DNA from: Romanomermis culicivorax
Lineage: Eukaryota > Nematoda > Enoplea > Mermithida > Mermithidae
Assembly (NCBI GenBank): GCA_963922205.1
Contig: CAWUHX010000035.1
Span: 868,001 to 932,000 of the forward strand
Reading direction: 5' to 3'
DNA length: 64,000 bases
The position numbers and the translations under genes are program-made. Position 1 is the first letter of the stretch. Every line of letters begins with the position of its first letter. Shown here piece after piece: positions 11,789-23,600 of this stretch. The notes below the pieces were generated by a model that searched no databases, had not been told where the DNA came from, and was given only the letters and a program-made list of their open reading frames with translations.

Positions 11789-13673
11789 TTATCTCCTCGT
11801 TCCGTCTTCGAAGAAGATGCCGCCGTCGATGGCGCAATATTTGGGGCAGACACCCTTTTCGCCCTGTCGGCCAGGCGGGCCAGAGGGGCCTTGAGGTCCG
11901 GGGGGTCCGTCGGCGCCGGCCGGACCAGGCGGTCCTTTCGGTCCTTTGGGTCCTGCGGGGCCAGCTTCGCCATCCTGGATAGAATTTATACATGACTGAT
12001 TGCAGGAGTCGACTCATTGAATCAGCCGGAATAGGAAAATATGTTTGATACTTATAACATGCAACTCAAGACTCAAAAAAACATCAAACTGAATCATACA
12101 AAAAAGCTTAAAAAATTTCGTTTCGGGGGTTCACTTGAGAATAAAAAAAACCGTTTCTTACCTTTCCATTGTCCCCAGGAGGTCCTTGAGGTCCGGGAGC
12201 ACCGGCGTCGCCAGCATCACCCGCTTCGCCGGGTACGGGAGCGGCAGGTTGAGCGGGTACACCCGGGTCGCCGGCAGGTCCGTCGGGCCCTGGAGGTCCG
12301 GCTGGTCCGGGAGGTCCTTGCGGGCCGGGAGGTCCGGGAGGAGCGTCGGTGCCTGGTTTGCCTGGCGTGCCAGCTTCGCCTGGGTCGCCTGGGGAGCCGG
12401 GTGGTCCAGCAGGGCCGGGCGGTCCACTGGGGCATGGTTTGCAAGGTGGCGCAGACGGAGCTTCGCAAGGTCCGTTGGGCGGGGCACCAGGAGCGCCTGG
12501 AGTACCGGGGGCGCCGGGTTTACCGTTTTTGCCGGGTTTTCCTTGTGGTCCAGGTGGGCCTTAATATAAGAAGGATATAACGTGATGAACATATTCAAAA
12601 CTTTTTGTCATGTTACAACATTTGTATAGATTTTATACCGACAATAGTAACTCCATTTCGAGGAACTAAAACTTTTCTACAACAATACCTGGCAATCCGG
12701 GCAAGCAGCATCCATCACAAGGTCCCGATGGGGCCGAGGCAGTTTGAGCAACGTTGGAAACGGCACCAGATCCACTGCCACCGCCGCCGCCGCCGCCGCT
12801 GCCTCCGTAAGCTTGACGACCCGTCCTGTTCTGATGGGCCAAAGATTCGTCGACCGGGGTCGACTTCAAATTATTGACTTCAGACCATATGTCTTTGGCT
12901 GATCCCTAAAAAATGTGTTCTTTGTGAGACATGTGTCTTTAAAAACGAGGTCTTAACCAGATCGATTTAAATTGCTAATGTTCAATTTACGATACAATCG
13001 ATGGGTTGCAATATAACTACACTCCACGGTATGAAAACTATAGAGTTTTTGGTGAACATTGGAAGAGACAAAATGTTACTGTTCCATATAAGATTATATA
13101 TTTCGGTTGGATGCGAGATGGAACATTTTCATTTTTTAGAAACAAAAAATTTGTCTTACAAACTTGATTATCGGACGAAACAAAGTTTTGTGTAAATTGA
13201 TTTCTGTTTTATCGTCGATAATTGAAATTAAGAGAGATATCATTTGTAGATTTTTTCTCAAGATTTTCTCAAAATCCATTTCTGATTTTGTATGGTGTGG
13301 AAAGCAAATGATTCTCAGGAACGGTTTCTTGGATTCGCTAATACAAGAAGTTCTAGCTTGTACTGATAACTTGAAAAATCGTATCCGGAAGCACCGGGAC
13401 CCCAGCCTAGGCCGAATACCTTGGAAGTTCCAAAAAGTAAAGCGAACTGTTAATTATCAGAATACCATGCTTACAGGATGCTCCTGAATTCCAACTAACT
13501 TTGCAAAACTTCAGCTCGTGTTGCATTTGGTTCCTGACGTGTTGCACGTAATTGTACACCATAGGCAACGTAATGCAAACGGACAAAACGGCCACGACGC
13601 TGAATGTGACCGCCGAATAGGCCACGAATCTGTAGGCCTTTATCCTCGAATCGGCTTCTCCTTTATTGGTCAT
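11789..13673 (-). CDS. Nematode cuticle collagen (324 aa, 4 exons)
   Basis: Exons: 13673-13500, 12905-12689, 12559-12162 and 11974-11789; phases 0, 1 and 0 all match. Residues about 10-68 are the Col_cuticle_N domain: a hydrophobic anchor ([20 protein letters not shown]), then [10 protein letters not shown] joined across intron 1 to [14 protein letters not shown] at 85-88 fits the subtilisin/furin-type processing site of cuticle collagens. A Gly/Ser-rich linker and the Cys cluster [13 protein letters not shown] follow. The Gly-X-Y region is split by a Cys-bearing break ([18 protein letters not shown]) and by a second break ([10 protein letters not shown]). The C-terminus is [19 protein letters not shown] with two paired cysteines. 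Length and layout are normal for the family. The product is a secreted structural protein of the cuticle; the subfamily cannot be named from sequence alone. Confidence 0.97.
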
Positions 13674-14476
13674 GTTCGATCTTCGAACAAAAGGAAAGAA
13701 AATATGTACATTTAATTTAATTAGGCAAATTAACAGTTTCGAAAAAAGAAGAAAGAAAATTTCGCACAAAAGGCAAAAATAAAACTTACACGAAAATCTA
13801 CCAAATTGCGATAATCTTTGGCAAGAGTAACCTTTTATATATTTTTTTTTGGCGAGAAAAAAATAGTTCAGTGTGTTTCTATGAGAAAAATTTGTCTTCG
13901 CCGTTTCTCAGTGTGCCAAAAATTACGTTGGCCCAATTACTGTATTAGAGATACTGTATTCTCAGGTTACAGGAAAAATTTTGTAGGTCGTTTTTAAATA
14001 GTAACTTTTTTGGTTACTGAGCGAAGAATCTCTAGGAAATACAGAGTTCTGCGAAAAAAAACTTTTTCGCGTGTTTACCGACAGTTCTAGATTTTTTATT
14101 CGAACACGCAGTCCCAACTCATGCATAACTGAACCTGCCGCATCTTTCTAAAATTATGCGGTGATAAAAGGTTAATGAGAGCAATTATATTTAGTTTTCG
14201 GTGTATTATTCTAATTACAAAGAATGATAAGATCCTGATAACCCCAATAAAAAATTTATTTCCACATGCACCGAATCTGATCACTGATATTACAGGAGCA
14301 AAAACCAGTTGTTTCACTATTTTCTGTTTTGCGACCATTGTGAAGACTAACTTATTTTCAGTCAGTGGCAATGGAATCATTTCAACTTTAGTTTTTTGAG
14401 AAGTTTTAGATTCGAACACCCGAGACGCAAATTTATTTTTGCTAATATAGAAGTGGTGCGATATAAAATTTAATGA

Positions 14477-14558
14477 ATTGAATACCTTGGAGCAACAAGG
14501 TGTTATGTGACATTGCACTTTTTGTTACATAACGCCTTGTTGTCACAAGGTATTCAAT
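14477..14558. repeat. Hairpin with a stem of about 33 bp
   Basis: GAATACCTTGGAGCAACAAG followed by GTGTTATGTGACA pairs, with few mismatches, with GTTACATAACGCCTTGTTG followed by TCACAAGGTATTC. The loop is about 15 bases. It may be a minimal foldback transposon or a small structured RNA; the sequence does not decide. Confidence 0.7.
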
Positions 14559-15902
14559 TGTGCCCCTAGCTGAAAATTGTTTTCGAAGAGATGAAATTGA
14601 CGTGAAAAATTCTCAATTACTCTGACTTTAGTTGACTAGTTTAAATTAATCATGAAATCAGATATGGTGTTTAAAGTGAGCGAGTTAAACTTTTTTGAGT
14701 CCAGGATCGAAAATTTGAGAAGTTTTCTTGCTCACATCCTGCTGTGAAAATGCATCTGCAGTGAAAGAATGTTTGCATCAGTTCATGCACTTTCTCGCTG
14801 TTCTCTTCCGTAAATTTGAGTAATTTTCGTGTAGACTGTTTTTCTATAGCCTGTTTTTTTAATGAAATGTCTGTAAATTGGAAAATGACAAAAATTAGCA
14901 ATATCGTGGACATTGTTCATACAAAGCTTTTAAGACAGAATTTTTTTTCAAAAAATTATTGAAGGTGAACTGTGAAGTGTGCTCACAAACCTTCAGTCCT
15001 ATGTGACTATACTCCATTCGTTTTGAAATGATCGATGCAGCGACCGGAGTTTCGGCAAACGCAGCCTTACTAGAGATCAGGAAATCAATTTCGATAATCT
15101 TTAAATGAGTGAAAATACCGACCATCAAGGACTGTGTATTAAGAAGGAAAAATTAATTGAATGGAATTAATAAGTCTTCTATAATTTTGAATGGAAGTTT
15201 GGCTGCGACCTCGGTGCATCGACCATTTCAAAATGAATGGAGTTCAGCATAAAATCATGAAAATACAAAACAGGACTTGCTTTCCACTGTTCCACTGTAC
15301 ATTTCAAGAAGAAAAGACAATAGAAGTTATTTTAAATAATAAAAGTGGAAAGCAAGTACTATTCTAGCTTTTTACGATTTTCTCCTAAACCACATGTCAC
15401 ATTGAAAACTTATGTAAGCGATTTCGACGATAGTACTGATTTTTCTCATTGTTCAGTTTACAAGCATTTTTTAAAGACAGGCTGTGAATGTGATTGAGGT
15501 CAAAATGCGCATCTGCTTTACATGTTATCCTACCAAGTTATCTGCCTCAGACATTTTAGTGCTTGTCTGTTTGAAGTATTAATTACGATATTTTACTGCG
15601 GCTGGCGAAAGAAATGATTCACAGCATAGATTCATTTCCGCCAAAAGTATTCCGCTCGTTTTTCTTGATCCATGAAAAACGATGCATGGTGTATTTTTCA
15701 CAAAGCAATCCCCTGACCGTACATCGGCGGCAGCAGATGATTGAGCCCCGACTTGGAGACACATCTGCAGAAACAGGGGAGACTGATTGCGGTTTTCACA
15801 AGGGTTTGAAGTTTTACAAGTAAGCATTGAAATACGCGAAAAACTGCCATCTACAGAAGCCTAATGAGTATTTTTTCGCCGTAAAACTTCGACAGAACAA
15901 GC

Positions 15903-16250
15903 ACCTGTCATCCTTTGTCGGCCGGCATCGGCCGACTCCGGCCGACTCCGGCCGACGGTCGGACAGAGCTGCTAGACTTCTGCAATCCGGTGTCGACCGG
16001 CGTCAGCACCGGATTGCAATTTCGATCGAGTTGAAATCTGTTGTCCGATGCTGTCCGATACTCAAGAAAATCCTTCGGTTTTCTGTGTTTAAACTCCGCC
16101 CCGTTAATCAACACATGTCAGATGCCCTGGTATACATCGTCGAACAGCGTCGGCCGGTGTCGGCCGACACTGGATACGGATAGCGTCGGCCGACGCGATC
16201 TGTATCTGGTGTCGGTTGACACTATCCGACGAAGTATGGCAGGACCTTTA
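15903..16250. mobile_element. GC-rich foldback element with GGCCGAC repeats
   Basis: The ends are inverted repeats: CCTGTCATCCTTTGTCGG at the left and, on the other strand at the right, CCTGCCATACTTCGTCGG. The inside holds many CGGCCGACTC, GTCGGCCGAC and GTGTCGG blocks, much richer in GC than the surroundings. The end sequence matches the GCGCGGCGCC foldback at 25589-25934, so the two appear to share a transposase recognition end while differing inside. Confidence 0.7.
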
Positions 16251-17114
16251 GATGGCTGGTAAACATCCGTAATGAAACAAAAAATTCTGCGTCCACCTGT
16301 AAGACTTCCGCTCAATAAATGTGACCTTTCATTGTATTTGATAGCTAAATGGCAAACGAGCATTATTTATTTAATTCCCGACTCTTCATTTAAAGAGAAT
16401 TATCGTGAGAAACTTCTTGACTACAAGAAGATAGTTATGTTGCAGGTGTGTTACTGCAGCAAGTTACCTGTTATCACTGCAGTAAGTTAGCCTGGACAAA
16501 GAAACAAAAACGCTAAAAACTAACGAGAAATCCGAAAATTCAATTGTCGGGTTATTGTAGTGCATTGATCAGCATACTGAAAAACTACATGTTATGTTGC
16601 AGGTGTGATTTTTCAAAATTTAATTTTTGTATTTTCAAAATTGAAATTTCCCATGGTTCAATTTCTCATTTAGCATAGTGTTAAATAATAACCGAATGCA
16701 ATACCTTGGGCAGTTAACTCTCAGTTTCACAGTCATCGATGGAAGACTCATAAGACAAAATCGAAAATCAAACTTATTTATACTGAAAAATTCTTCGTAA
16801 CAGTGAGTTTACTCCAGATAAAGAAGAATTTATTCAAGCTGCACCCCATACCGTATCATGAAATTTTTCGACATGCTTCAGCACAAAAAGATTGTATCAA
16901 TTTACTCATAATAATTTTACTACAACTGTCGTTTGAAGCTTTAGAAAATGCCAATAAAACGTGGAAAATGATCAAAGTAAGCACTGTAACACTTCAGTCT
17001 TTTGTAACACTTCAGTCTATAGTCTTCAGCTCTTTCATGAGTGAGATTTGCTTTTCAAAAACACACCGGAACCTGGAGCTCACAAGCAAACATTTCGATT
17101 TATATTAATTAGTA

Positions 17115-19377
17115 CTAGTTTATTACGAAATGCCCCGATGAGACAGAAAAAAAGAAGAATATACTTGCTTGGATAGTTGCCAAGCTAGAAAAAGGAGTGG
17201 GCTAGATTTTTAAAAATTTGGGTTAAGGTTTAAAAAATCCACTTCTGTAATATTGGATTTTCATTCTTTCTCATTAAAAATTTTTTCATGTCGATGGAAA
17301 AGTATATTCTGCAGCTTCGTGCATTTTGTCCTCCCCGTAGCATTGTATCAACCACGGTAAAATTTTTCTGAATGAAAATTCTATGGAGGCTAATGGTTGA
17401 CTTCACTTGAATGTGGAGAAATTCTAAACCAATAGCAATACAGCATGGTATGTCCTGAGTGATCCAAATCTATGTCTCTAACTAGTTGAAAAATAGTGAG
17501 GGTTGGCATATCACAGTCATTTTGTTTTTTTCAAATTATGTCTGTGATTGAAAGGCCATCATTAGGCGCTATAAAAATAACTGGGGTTAGTTGCACTAAT
17601 CTAATATGAGAATAATCCGAATGTTTGGATTAAATTGCTGAACCTCAGTCGTGCTTCATACTGGGTACCCAAGTAATTTGGGTACCTGGGTATACCTGGG
17701 TTGAGTGCTACCTAGGTATTCAGGTCACATGTTTACCTGAATTTCTAACAAGATATTGTATGGGTAAAACACTTATATAAATACTCCAATGTTCAAGTAC
17801 TTAAATATAGTACTCAGGTTGGGTATGCAAAATATCTGGGTAACATGAGTACTGTGAAGACTAGGTACCCAGGTCATAGGACCTTCAAAGTGTGAAACAC
17901 CAATCCTCAGTTTCAGCTAATCACAATGCCGATGTTATTTTCTTGCAGAACTAACAATCCTCACATCAGGTTTAGGGTTAGCTAATACTAAGGTTTAAGT
18001 CCAGGTTCATAAATTGCAGTTTAGAAATAAAAAAATTTCGAGAAAATAGTGCAACCCAATAGATTGAGATGGAGATAATCCTGATGATATCGAGACTACG
18101 AAACATTTGATATCATCCACATGTTAGTGCGGTTGCTGAAACTGAGGTGGTTGCTTTTTGTTCGAGATTATCTTTGAGCTCGAGGTTAAACTTTTAGTAG
18201 GTATGGGCCTGTTTACAGTCCTTGCGCACTGCCTACAAACATGGATAAAAGCATACAAAAATGATTTTAAAAAGTTTTTGATTCAGCCATGCAGATATAC
18301 AACTTTGACACAATTATCATCGCCAAACTTATGTCTCTAAATCGACGCATGTTTGATTTTACATGAAACAAAATTGTATCAAACACCCACATATGAAACA
18401 CTATTCACTATTTACTCATCTCTGTCTCTGTTAATATGATGGGCAAACTTGCTCTGCTCTGTGTCATGAAATCTTAACGTATTATAGTCCTCTTTGATCA
18501 ACGTCTGCATTGAATTGTATGTCCCATTGAACAAAAAGTATACCTGTAGCGCCTGTTGAATGAAAATGCCATATTTGTAAGGCAATGTTTCACGTCAATT
18601 TCATTTTGGAATTTCAGATTTTTTCCTCATCTGTACTATTCTAACGCTTGGCGCAAAATTTATCTAGTTCTAAGAAGACTTCATGCTATAGCTTTTTCTC
18701 TAAAAAACCTGAGTTGGATATTATGCGCTAACCACAGTTGATTCTGGTTTAATTGAGAGTAAATCAAGTAAAAAAGTTCAGTCCGGGCCTATGTAACCCC
18801 AGAGTTTTGAAAATGAAAGTATTTTCCCGTATGAAAAAAAAAATTTTTGTAAACTTTTGTGATTTTTGTCTCAAAAAATTAAGGTCCAGCCCTTCTGTAA
18901 CCACCCTGCACCAAATTTAAAAGCTGCACATGTATGGTTGGAAGTAGAGATGCACGGTAAGAATTTTCCAGGGACGAGTTGAAGCGTAAAAAATGTCAAT
19001 TTTTACCAACTCTTGTCAAAAAACCAGTTTTTCACATGTTTTTAGACTTTGAAAAAGTCCAAGGTGCGTCAATAGACTTTTTCCAGAGCACGGCCAGGGG
19101 TATCCAGAGTCTCAGTGGAAGGGTTTACTTCCCCACCCTATGTGCATCAATGGTTGGTAGGTGTGCTGATGCACTCAGCTGCAGAATGTACTTTTCCACA
19201 GACTTGAAAAATTTTTTAATGAGAAAAAATGAAAAACCAATATTACAAAAGTGGATTTTTCAAACTTTAACCCAAATTCTTAAAAATTTAGACCACCCCT
19301 TTTTCTGGCTTAGCAACTAACCAAGCAAATATATTCTTCTTTTTTCTGCTCCATCGGAGCATTTTCCAATGAACTAG
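17115..19377. mobile_element. CTAG-bounded inverted-repeat element, 2263 bp
   Basis: It begins CTAGTTTATTACGAAATGCC and ends with the inverted counterpart GGAGCATTTTCCAATGAACT followed by AG. After a small GCCCC/GGGGC-type hairpin, both ends run into AGAAGAATATACTTGCTTGG and about 200 bp more of inverted repeat. No transposase ORF is visible. A block of GGGTACC/TACCTGGGTA repeats at about 17660-17885 looks like a separate insertion. Other copies are at 28833-30459 and 40034-41002, and a right half ends at about 59753. Confidence 0.75.
17660..17885. repeat. TACCTGGGTACC-type palindromic repeat block
   Basis: Multiple variants of GGGTACCCAAG, GGGTACCTGGGTATACC, CTACCTAGGTATTCAGG and GTACCCAGGTC occur over about 225 bp, bounded by GGGTACCCA at the left and TAGGTACCCAGGTC at the right. 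It is probably a small foldback element nested in the larger CTAG element. No ORF. Confidence 0.6.
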
Positions 19378-19389
19378 TTTTCTAATTTT

Positions 19390-19710
19390 CTAATCAACGA
19401 AACCCCTTTTACCAAAAAATTACAAAAATATGCTTGTTTACATTCGGAACAATTTTTTGCGTGAAGTGACTGAGTCCGTTGAATTCCCCGCGATCGAAAA
19501 CCTCCCCCCCCCCCCCACAAAAATTTGCGAAAATACGTTTGTTTACATTCAGGATAATTTTTTTGTGTAAAGTGATCGCATCCGTTGAATTACCCGCAGT
19601 TGAAAACCCCCTCCTCCAAAAAGTCGCAGAAATGGATTTTTTACACTTAATATAGTTTTGTGCGTAAAGTGATCGCGTACATTCAATTCTCTGAAGTCGA
19701 AAGCCCCTAC
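19390..19710. repeat. Three copies of the ~98-bp TGTAAAGTGATCGC tandem repeat
   Basis: Units carry GTGTAAAGTGATCGCATCC, GTTGAATTCCCCGC, TCGAAAACCCC and AAAATACGTTTGTTTACA. They lie directly beside the right end of the CTAG element at 19377, the same arrangement as at 30.5 kb and 40.0 kb. One unit holds a run of 14 C at 19504-19517, a likely slippage site. Confidence 0.75.
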
Positions 19711-19803
19711 CATCAAAACGTGGACATCAAAACGCCCGACACCGAGCGACGCTATCCGTATCCGGTTTTTTTGAAGTATGGCAGGTATGGCAGGGCCTTT
19801 ACA
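19700..19803. mobile_element. Fragment of the AAAGGCCCTGCCATAC-ended foldback family
   Basis: The right end at 19803 reads AAAGGCCCTGCCATACCTGC on the minus strand. The inside carries CGCCCGACACCGAGCGACG and GCTATCCGTATCCGG, as in the 15903-16250 element. The matching left end is not evident, so this is a truncated copy. Confidence 0.5.
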
Positions 19804-19938
19804 ACATCGGAACCCGACTTCAAAAAGATTAGATATTTTATCGCGGTATTTTTCAAACGGCCGAAATTCTGGCTTCGAATATAAACCTTCTTTTAGCATT
19901 CTGCAGGAAATGAGAAAAAATAAACAGTCACCAACGCA

Positions 19939-20448
19939 GTGCCAACTTCAGTAAGCTGTATCAAATCTCAATTGGATAAAAAGAGTGGAGCAGTTTTGAG
20001 AGTAAGAAATCGCATTTCGAAAAATTTTATTTGCAAAAAACAATATGATAACCATATAACAATTCTGTACTTCCATATTGATGATCAAGTTAATCAGGCT
20101 ATTCTCGTTCATCGTGTTGCATGTAAGCGCTCATTCATTGCTCCGCCGAGAGAAAATGAAATTTTTGTACGTAGACGATTGAAAGCGAAAAGCCCATATC
20201 ATTTCAAAAAGTCTCGAAATTTACCAAAAAACTTGGTCATCGACGCTAATAACGGCTGCCCAGATACATTAATCTTCGGGCCAAATGAGGTTCGCGGAAG
20301 ATTCTATGCATCACTTTTTTTGGAGATCCCGACCGTCAAATTAAACTATTATTCTTTCGGGGATTCCTTTTATTGCAAATCTCAAACGATCTCTTGGATG
20401 TGTATTAAACATAACATACACATGCAAATTTTTTCTCGTCCAAGTTGA
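19939..20448 (+). CDS. Unassigned 169-residue ORF
   Basis: An uninterrupted frame runs from ATG at 19939 to a TGA at 20446-20448. The protein is basic, with motifs such as RSFIAPPRENEIFVRRRLK, CPDTLIFGPNEVRGRF and no obvious membrane segment or signal peptide. A frame this long with balanced composition is unusual in such AT-rich DNA, so it may be a real exon or a remnant transposon ORF. I do not recognise the family and see no clear flanking splice sites. It ends about 230 bp before the TMEM26 start on the same strand; I see no frame or splice link to that gene. Confidence 0.35.
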   Translation: MPTSVSCIKSQLDKKSGAVLRVRNRISKNFICKKQYDNHITILYFHIDDQVNQAILVHRVACKRSFIAPPRENEIFVRRRLKAKSPYHFKKSRNLPKNLVIDANNGCPDTLIFGPNEVRGRFYASLFLEIPTVKLNYYSFGDSFYCKSQTISWMCIKHNIHMQIFSRPS

Positions 20449-20676
20449 GAGAATGAGAATGACTTGATCTCTTTTGATTAGATCTATTGTTATTATTCCA
20501 AAATGGCAGTAAAAAAAGTTCTCCAAACCTCCTCATTTAAAAAACGGCCTACCAGGCCCGAAAAATTCCCAGAGCGTCGGTTTTAGAGTTGCACATCGGT
20601 TGGACGGTGTTTTAATAAATAAAATGTCCCTGACCGTCTCGTTTCATCACCCAACGTTGTTAACTTTCCAAAGACA

Positions 20677-23600
20677 ATGAAACAACATAAACGTCTAAAT
20701 TTAAGGGTCATCACTAGGGCCCTATTAGCTCGGTTTTTTTTCGTCGGTCACAGCGTCTTGGCCATTTGGCAATTGGTTGATGTTTCGGGCAAATCTTCGT
20801 TTTGGGCTCTAACGGCCATTTCGTGCAGTATTTTGGCCGAAGGTATGCTCATTATTTTGAGCAGGCAGGGCCAAGAAGCGAAATGGTGAGTGAACTAAAC
20901 ATGTCGTGGTTGGTTTATAGTTTTTTGGATTGAAAACGTTACCTTGTTGGAGTTTTTTGGATTTAAAACATTGAATTCGGTTGTAATTGCCCAGCAGTGA
21001 TGTTTTTTCTCTCACGCCCACCAGTAACCTATTATTGCAACCAAATTTATGTAAAATAGTCTTTGAAAGGACGCGTCTATGGCTTTTCGCATTGTAGGGC
21101 ATTATACTGACCACTATATACCCGCTACCTTTTTACGGAATACGAGAAGGGCCACTCGATTTTTTTGTCGTAACTTGAAAAAAATTTACGTTGAAATTGG
21201 AAAATGTGCACAACGCTTTTAATGGAGCATAAAAAGCACATTCTGGATCAAATTCTGCATCGCAATATTCAAGATGATTAAGATTAGCATGCATAAAAAA
21301 TGAAGATGAACTTGATTAAAAAAAGAAGTAACTTGATCTAAAAAAGAAATTAAAAATAAACTTGATTTCGAAAAAAGAAAATTTCTGATGTCAAATATTT
21401 TTGAGATAAAAAATTTATTCCGGCAAAATCAACGACGAAATCAAGACTCTATGCACGCCAAAGCAGAATTTTTTACATATTTAAAAATAATATTTTAAGG
21501 TATCCAAAATCAAGATTTTTGACATACTCGAAATCAATATTTTAATTTATCCAAATCATGATTCCACAACACGCGCTAAATAAAAATTTCACATACGCAA
21601 ATTCGAGATTGTGTACACGCAAAATTATTTCGATTTCTGCCGTCAAGAACCTGATCAAAAATTTTGGAATTGCCAATGATGTCGAAATTTCGGAACCGCT
21701 CAGAAGGCTTTCTCCTCCCATATGAGGATCTACCATGTAATACACAATATGGCAAAGTCCTGGACCCGATTTCATCAAAAAGACTTAAGCTAAAGTTGAG
21801 TTGCAGCTTCGTAGCCTAACCCTATGTATATGAGTTAATTTGTAGCTGAGCTGCATTTTAATAGCAACGGTATAATACAGAGTTAAGCTACGGTCAAAGC
21901 TGCAGCCCTGCTAGTTACGTTTTTATGTCTCATTGATGAAACCATCAAATCGGAAAATCCGCGGATTCGGTATGCAGGTGCCTTCAGTCATGACAACAGC
22001 GCTCTGCGTTGTCAGCTTTCATTCTTGCGATGTCAGTTGACTTTTCACAAGAATTTAATTTAATTTGTTGCTTTTCAGGTTCTGCACAAGTGTTTTCCTT
22101 TACTTGTGCAGCATTGTGCCCGCTGTTTGGTATCTGCAGCTCAATTTGACTGTCTGGCCTCACGGAGATCCGAAAAAAACTTATGTAAGTATGAGTAGTA
22201 AAATCAACCTCATACTCAACACCGTACCTTGGTCTTGGTCTTGTCTTACCTTGGCGCCCGTCTTACTTGGCGCCTCTCTCAACTTGGCTGTTATACATCA
22301 TTATGGACGCCAAAGTAAGACTCACTTCTTGATGTAGTGCCTGCGTAACCTTAGCGCCCGTCTTACGTCGGTGTTCATTGTTTGGTGAGACACTTCTCTG
22401 ATGTCTCACTTTGGTGTCCCTTTTAGCTAGACGCCCGTCTTAACTCGGCACCCTTATGGCAACCTAAATGTGTAGAAATTAATAATTAATTAAATCAGAT
22501 GAATAATAATTCAAGTGAATGGTAAATATTATGCAGAAAAAATTATCAGATTAAACTAAATTGAGCAAATGCATGAAAATCTCCGAAAATAAACGTCCGT
22601 TAAAAAATGAAGGTCTATCCAACAAAAAGAACAATTCATTGAATAGGTGGTAAATGGAATCAAAATAAAAAATTCAAAAAAGACAGAAACGAAGAGAATC
22701 ACTCGAAAAAGTTGATAGCTAGAATATTCAGTCTTTTTCTTTCATCATTTCTCAGCTTATCTTCTATTATAAATTTTTTCATTGTTTTTTTGTCTCTTTT
22801 TTATTCTGATTTTTTTTGCCTCGCTACATAAGAGTTTCGGTGCAAAAAGTTACCTTTGCATTTTGGTTTAACGTTTCTGATCAGACTCAGCGAAACCTGG
22901 TTTACTCAAGACGCAAATACTTAGTCTTTCAAAGCAATGTGAAATAGCGAAGAAGTTACTTTAGCAAGATTTGTCGTTTTTCAAATTTACGTCTTTATAG
23001 GATAGAAGAAAGAAGCTCATGTTAATTTGGTTCTCCTGTACTTTTACTGTAAAAGTTGTGTGTTCAGAGGAAATGCAGCACTTTTTGTATATTTTTGCAT
23101 AGCTACGAGTATTATAGGAATCTTGATAATTCTTGAATTAAAAAGTATACCGTCAAATTCCAAATACTGTTTTTTATAGCTGGAATCGGCTCTGCAAGTA
23201 AGCCGCGAATTATGGGTCCAAATAATATCGCAAACCATTCTGGTCACTTTGATCATCGGTCGTTGGATGTTGCCCAAAGGCGATATAACTCGCGAGCAAC
23301 TGTCTCAAATTCTACTGGCTTATTTAGCTATCTGTAAGGCACTTTTCGAAGTCCCAAAATATAATTTTTTAAATTCTACAACAGCCTTTAGCTTCGGATA
23401 TAGTGGAAATGTTTGACACCTTTAAAGAACCGATCATCCGACAGGCGCCCAAATTACCGTACGCCGTTCTAACCGTTTGGACGCTGAGTTTGGCTCAATT
23501 TCCTTTCGTTATGACTACCAGCCGGGCCAGAAAGATGCGAGTAGCCATCACTCAGAGCAATAGTGATGAAGAAGTAAGATCATTGTAGAAAATTCTTGCT

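Larger units (their letters stand above)
13674..17114. other. Intergenic region rich in small inverted repeats
   Basis: No gene is recognised. Contents are a near-perfect hairpin at 14477-14558, a MITE family around CATTTTGAAATGATCGATGC (about 14990-15130, 15205-15245; related pieces at 51870-51920 and 52025-52105) and a GC-rich foldback at 15903-16250. A minus-strand 140-codon ORF (14096-14518) overlaps the hairpin and is judged to be chance. Confidence 0.4.

Noticed and set aside
12041-12580. Long plus-strand ORFs, one with Gly-Pro repeats (12349-12564), opposite the collagen
   Set aside because: They are the antisense of collagen exon 3; GGNCCN codons read as Gly/Pro-like on both strands. 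Splice sites, N-domain and C-terminus all fit the minus strand.
13441-13499. Readthrough of collagen exon 1 to a later GTAAGC donor near 13475
   Set aside because: That donor is phase 1 and puts exon 2 out of frame; the GTTAGT donor at 13499 gives the family motif [13 protein letters not shown].
14096-14518. 140-residue minus-strand ORF
   Set aside because: It overlaps the hairpin at 14477-14558, is hydrophobic/basic as expected of AT-rich chance frames, and lacks splice context.
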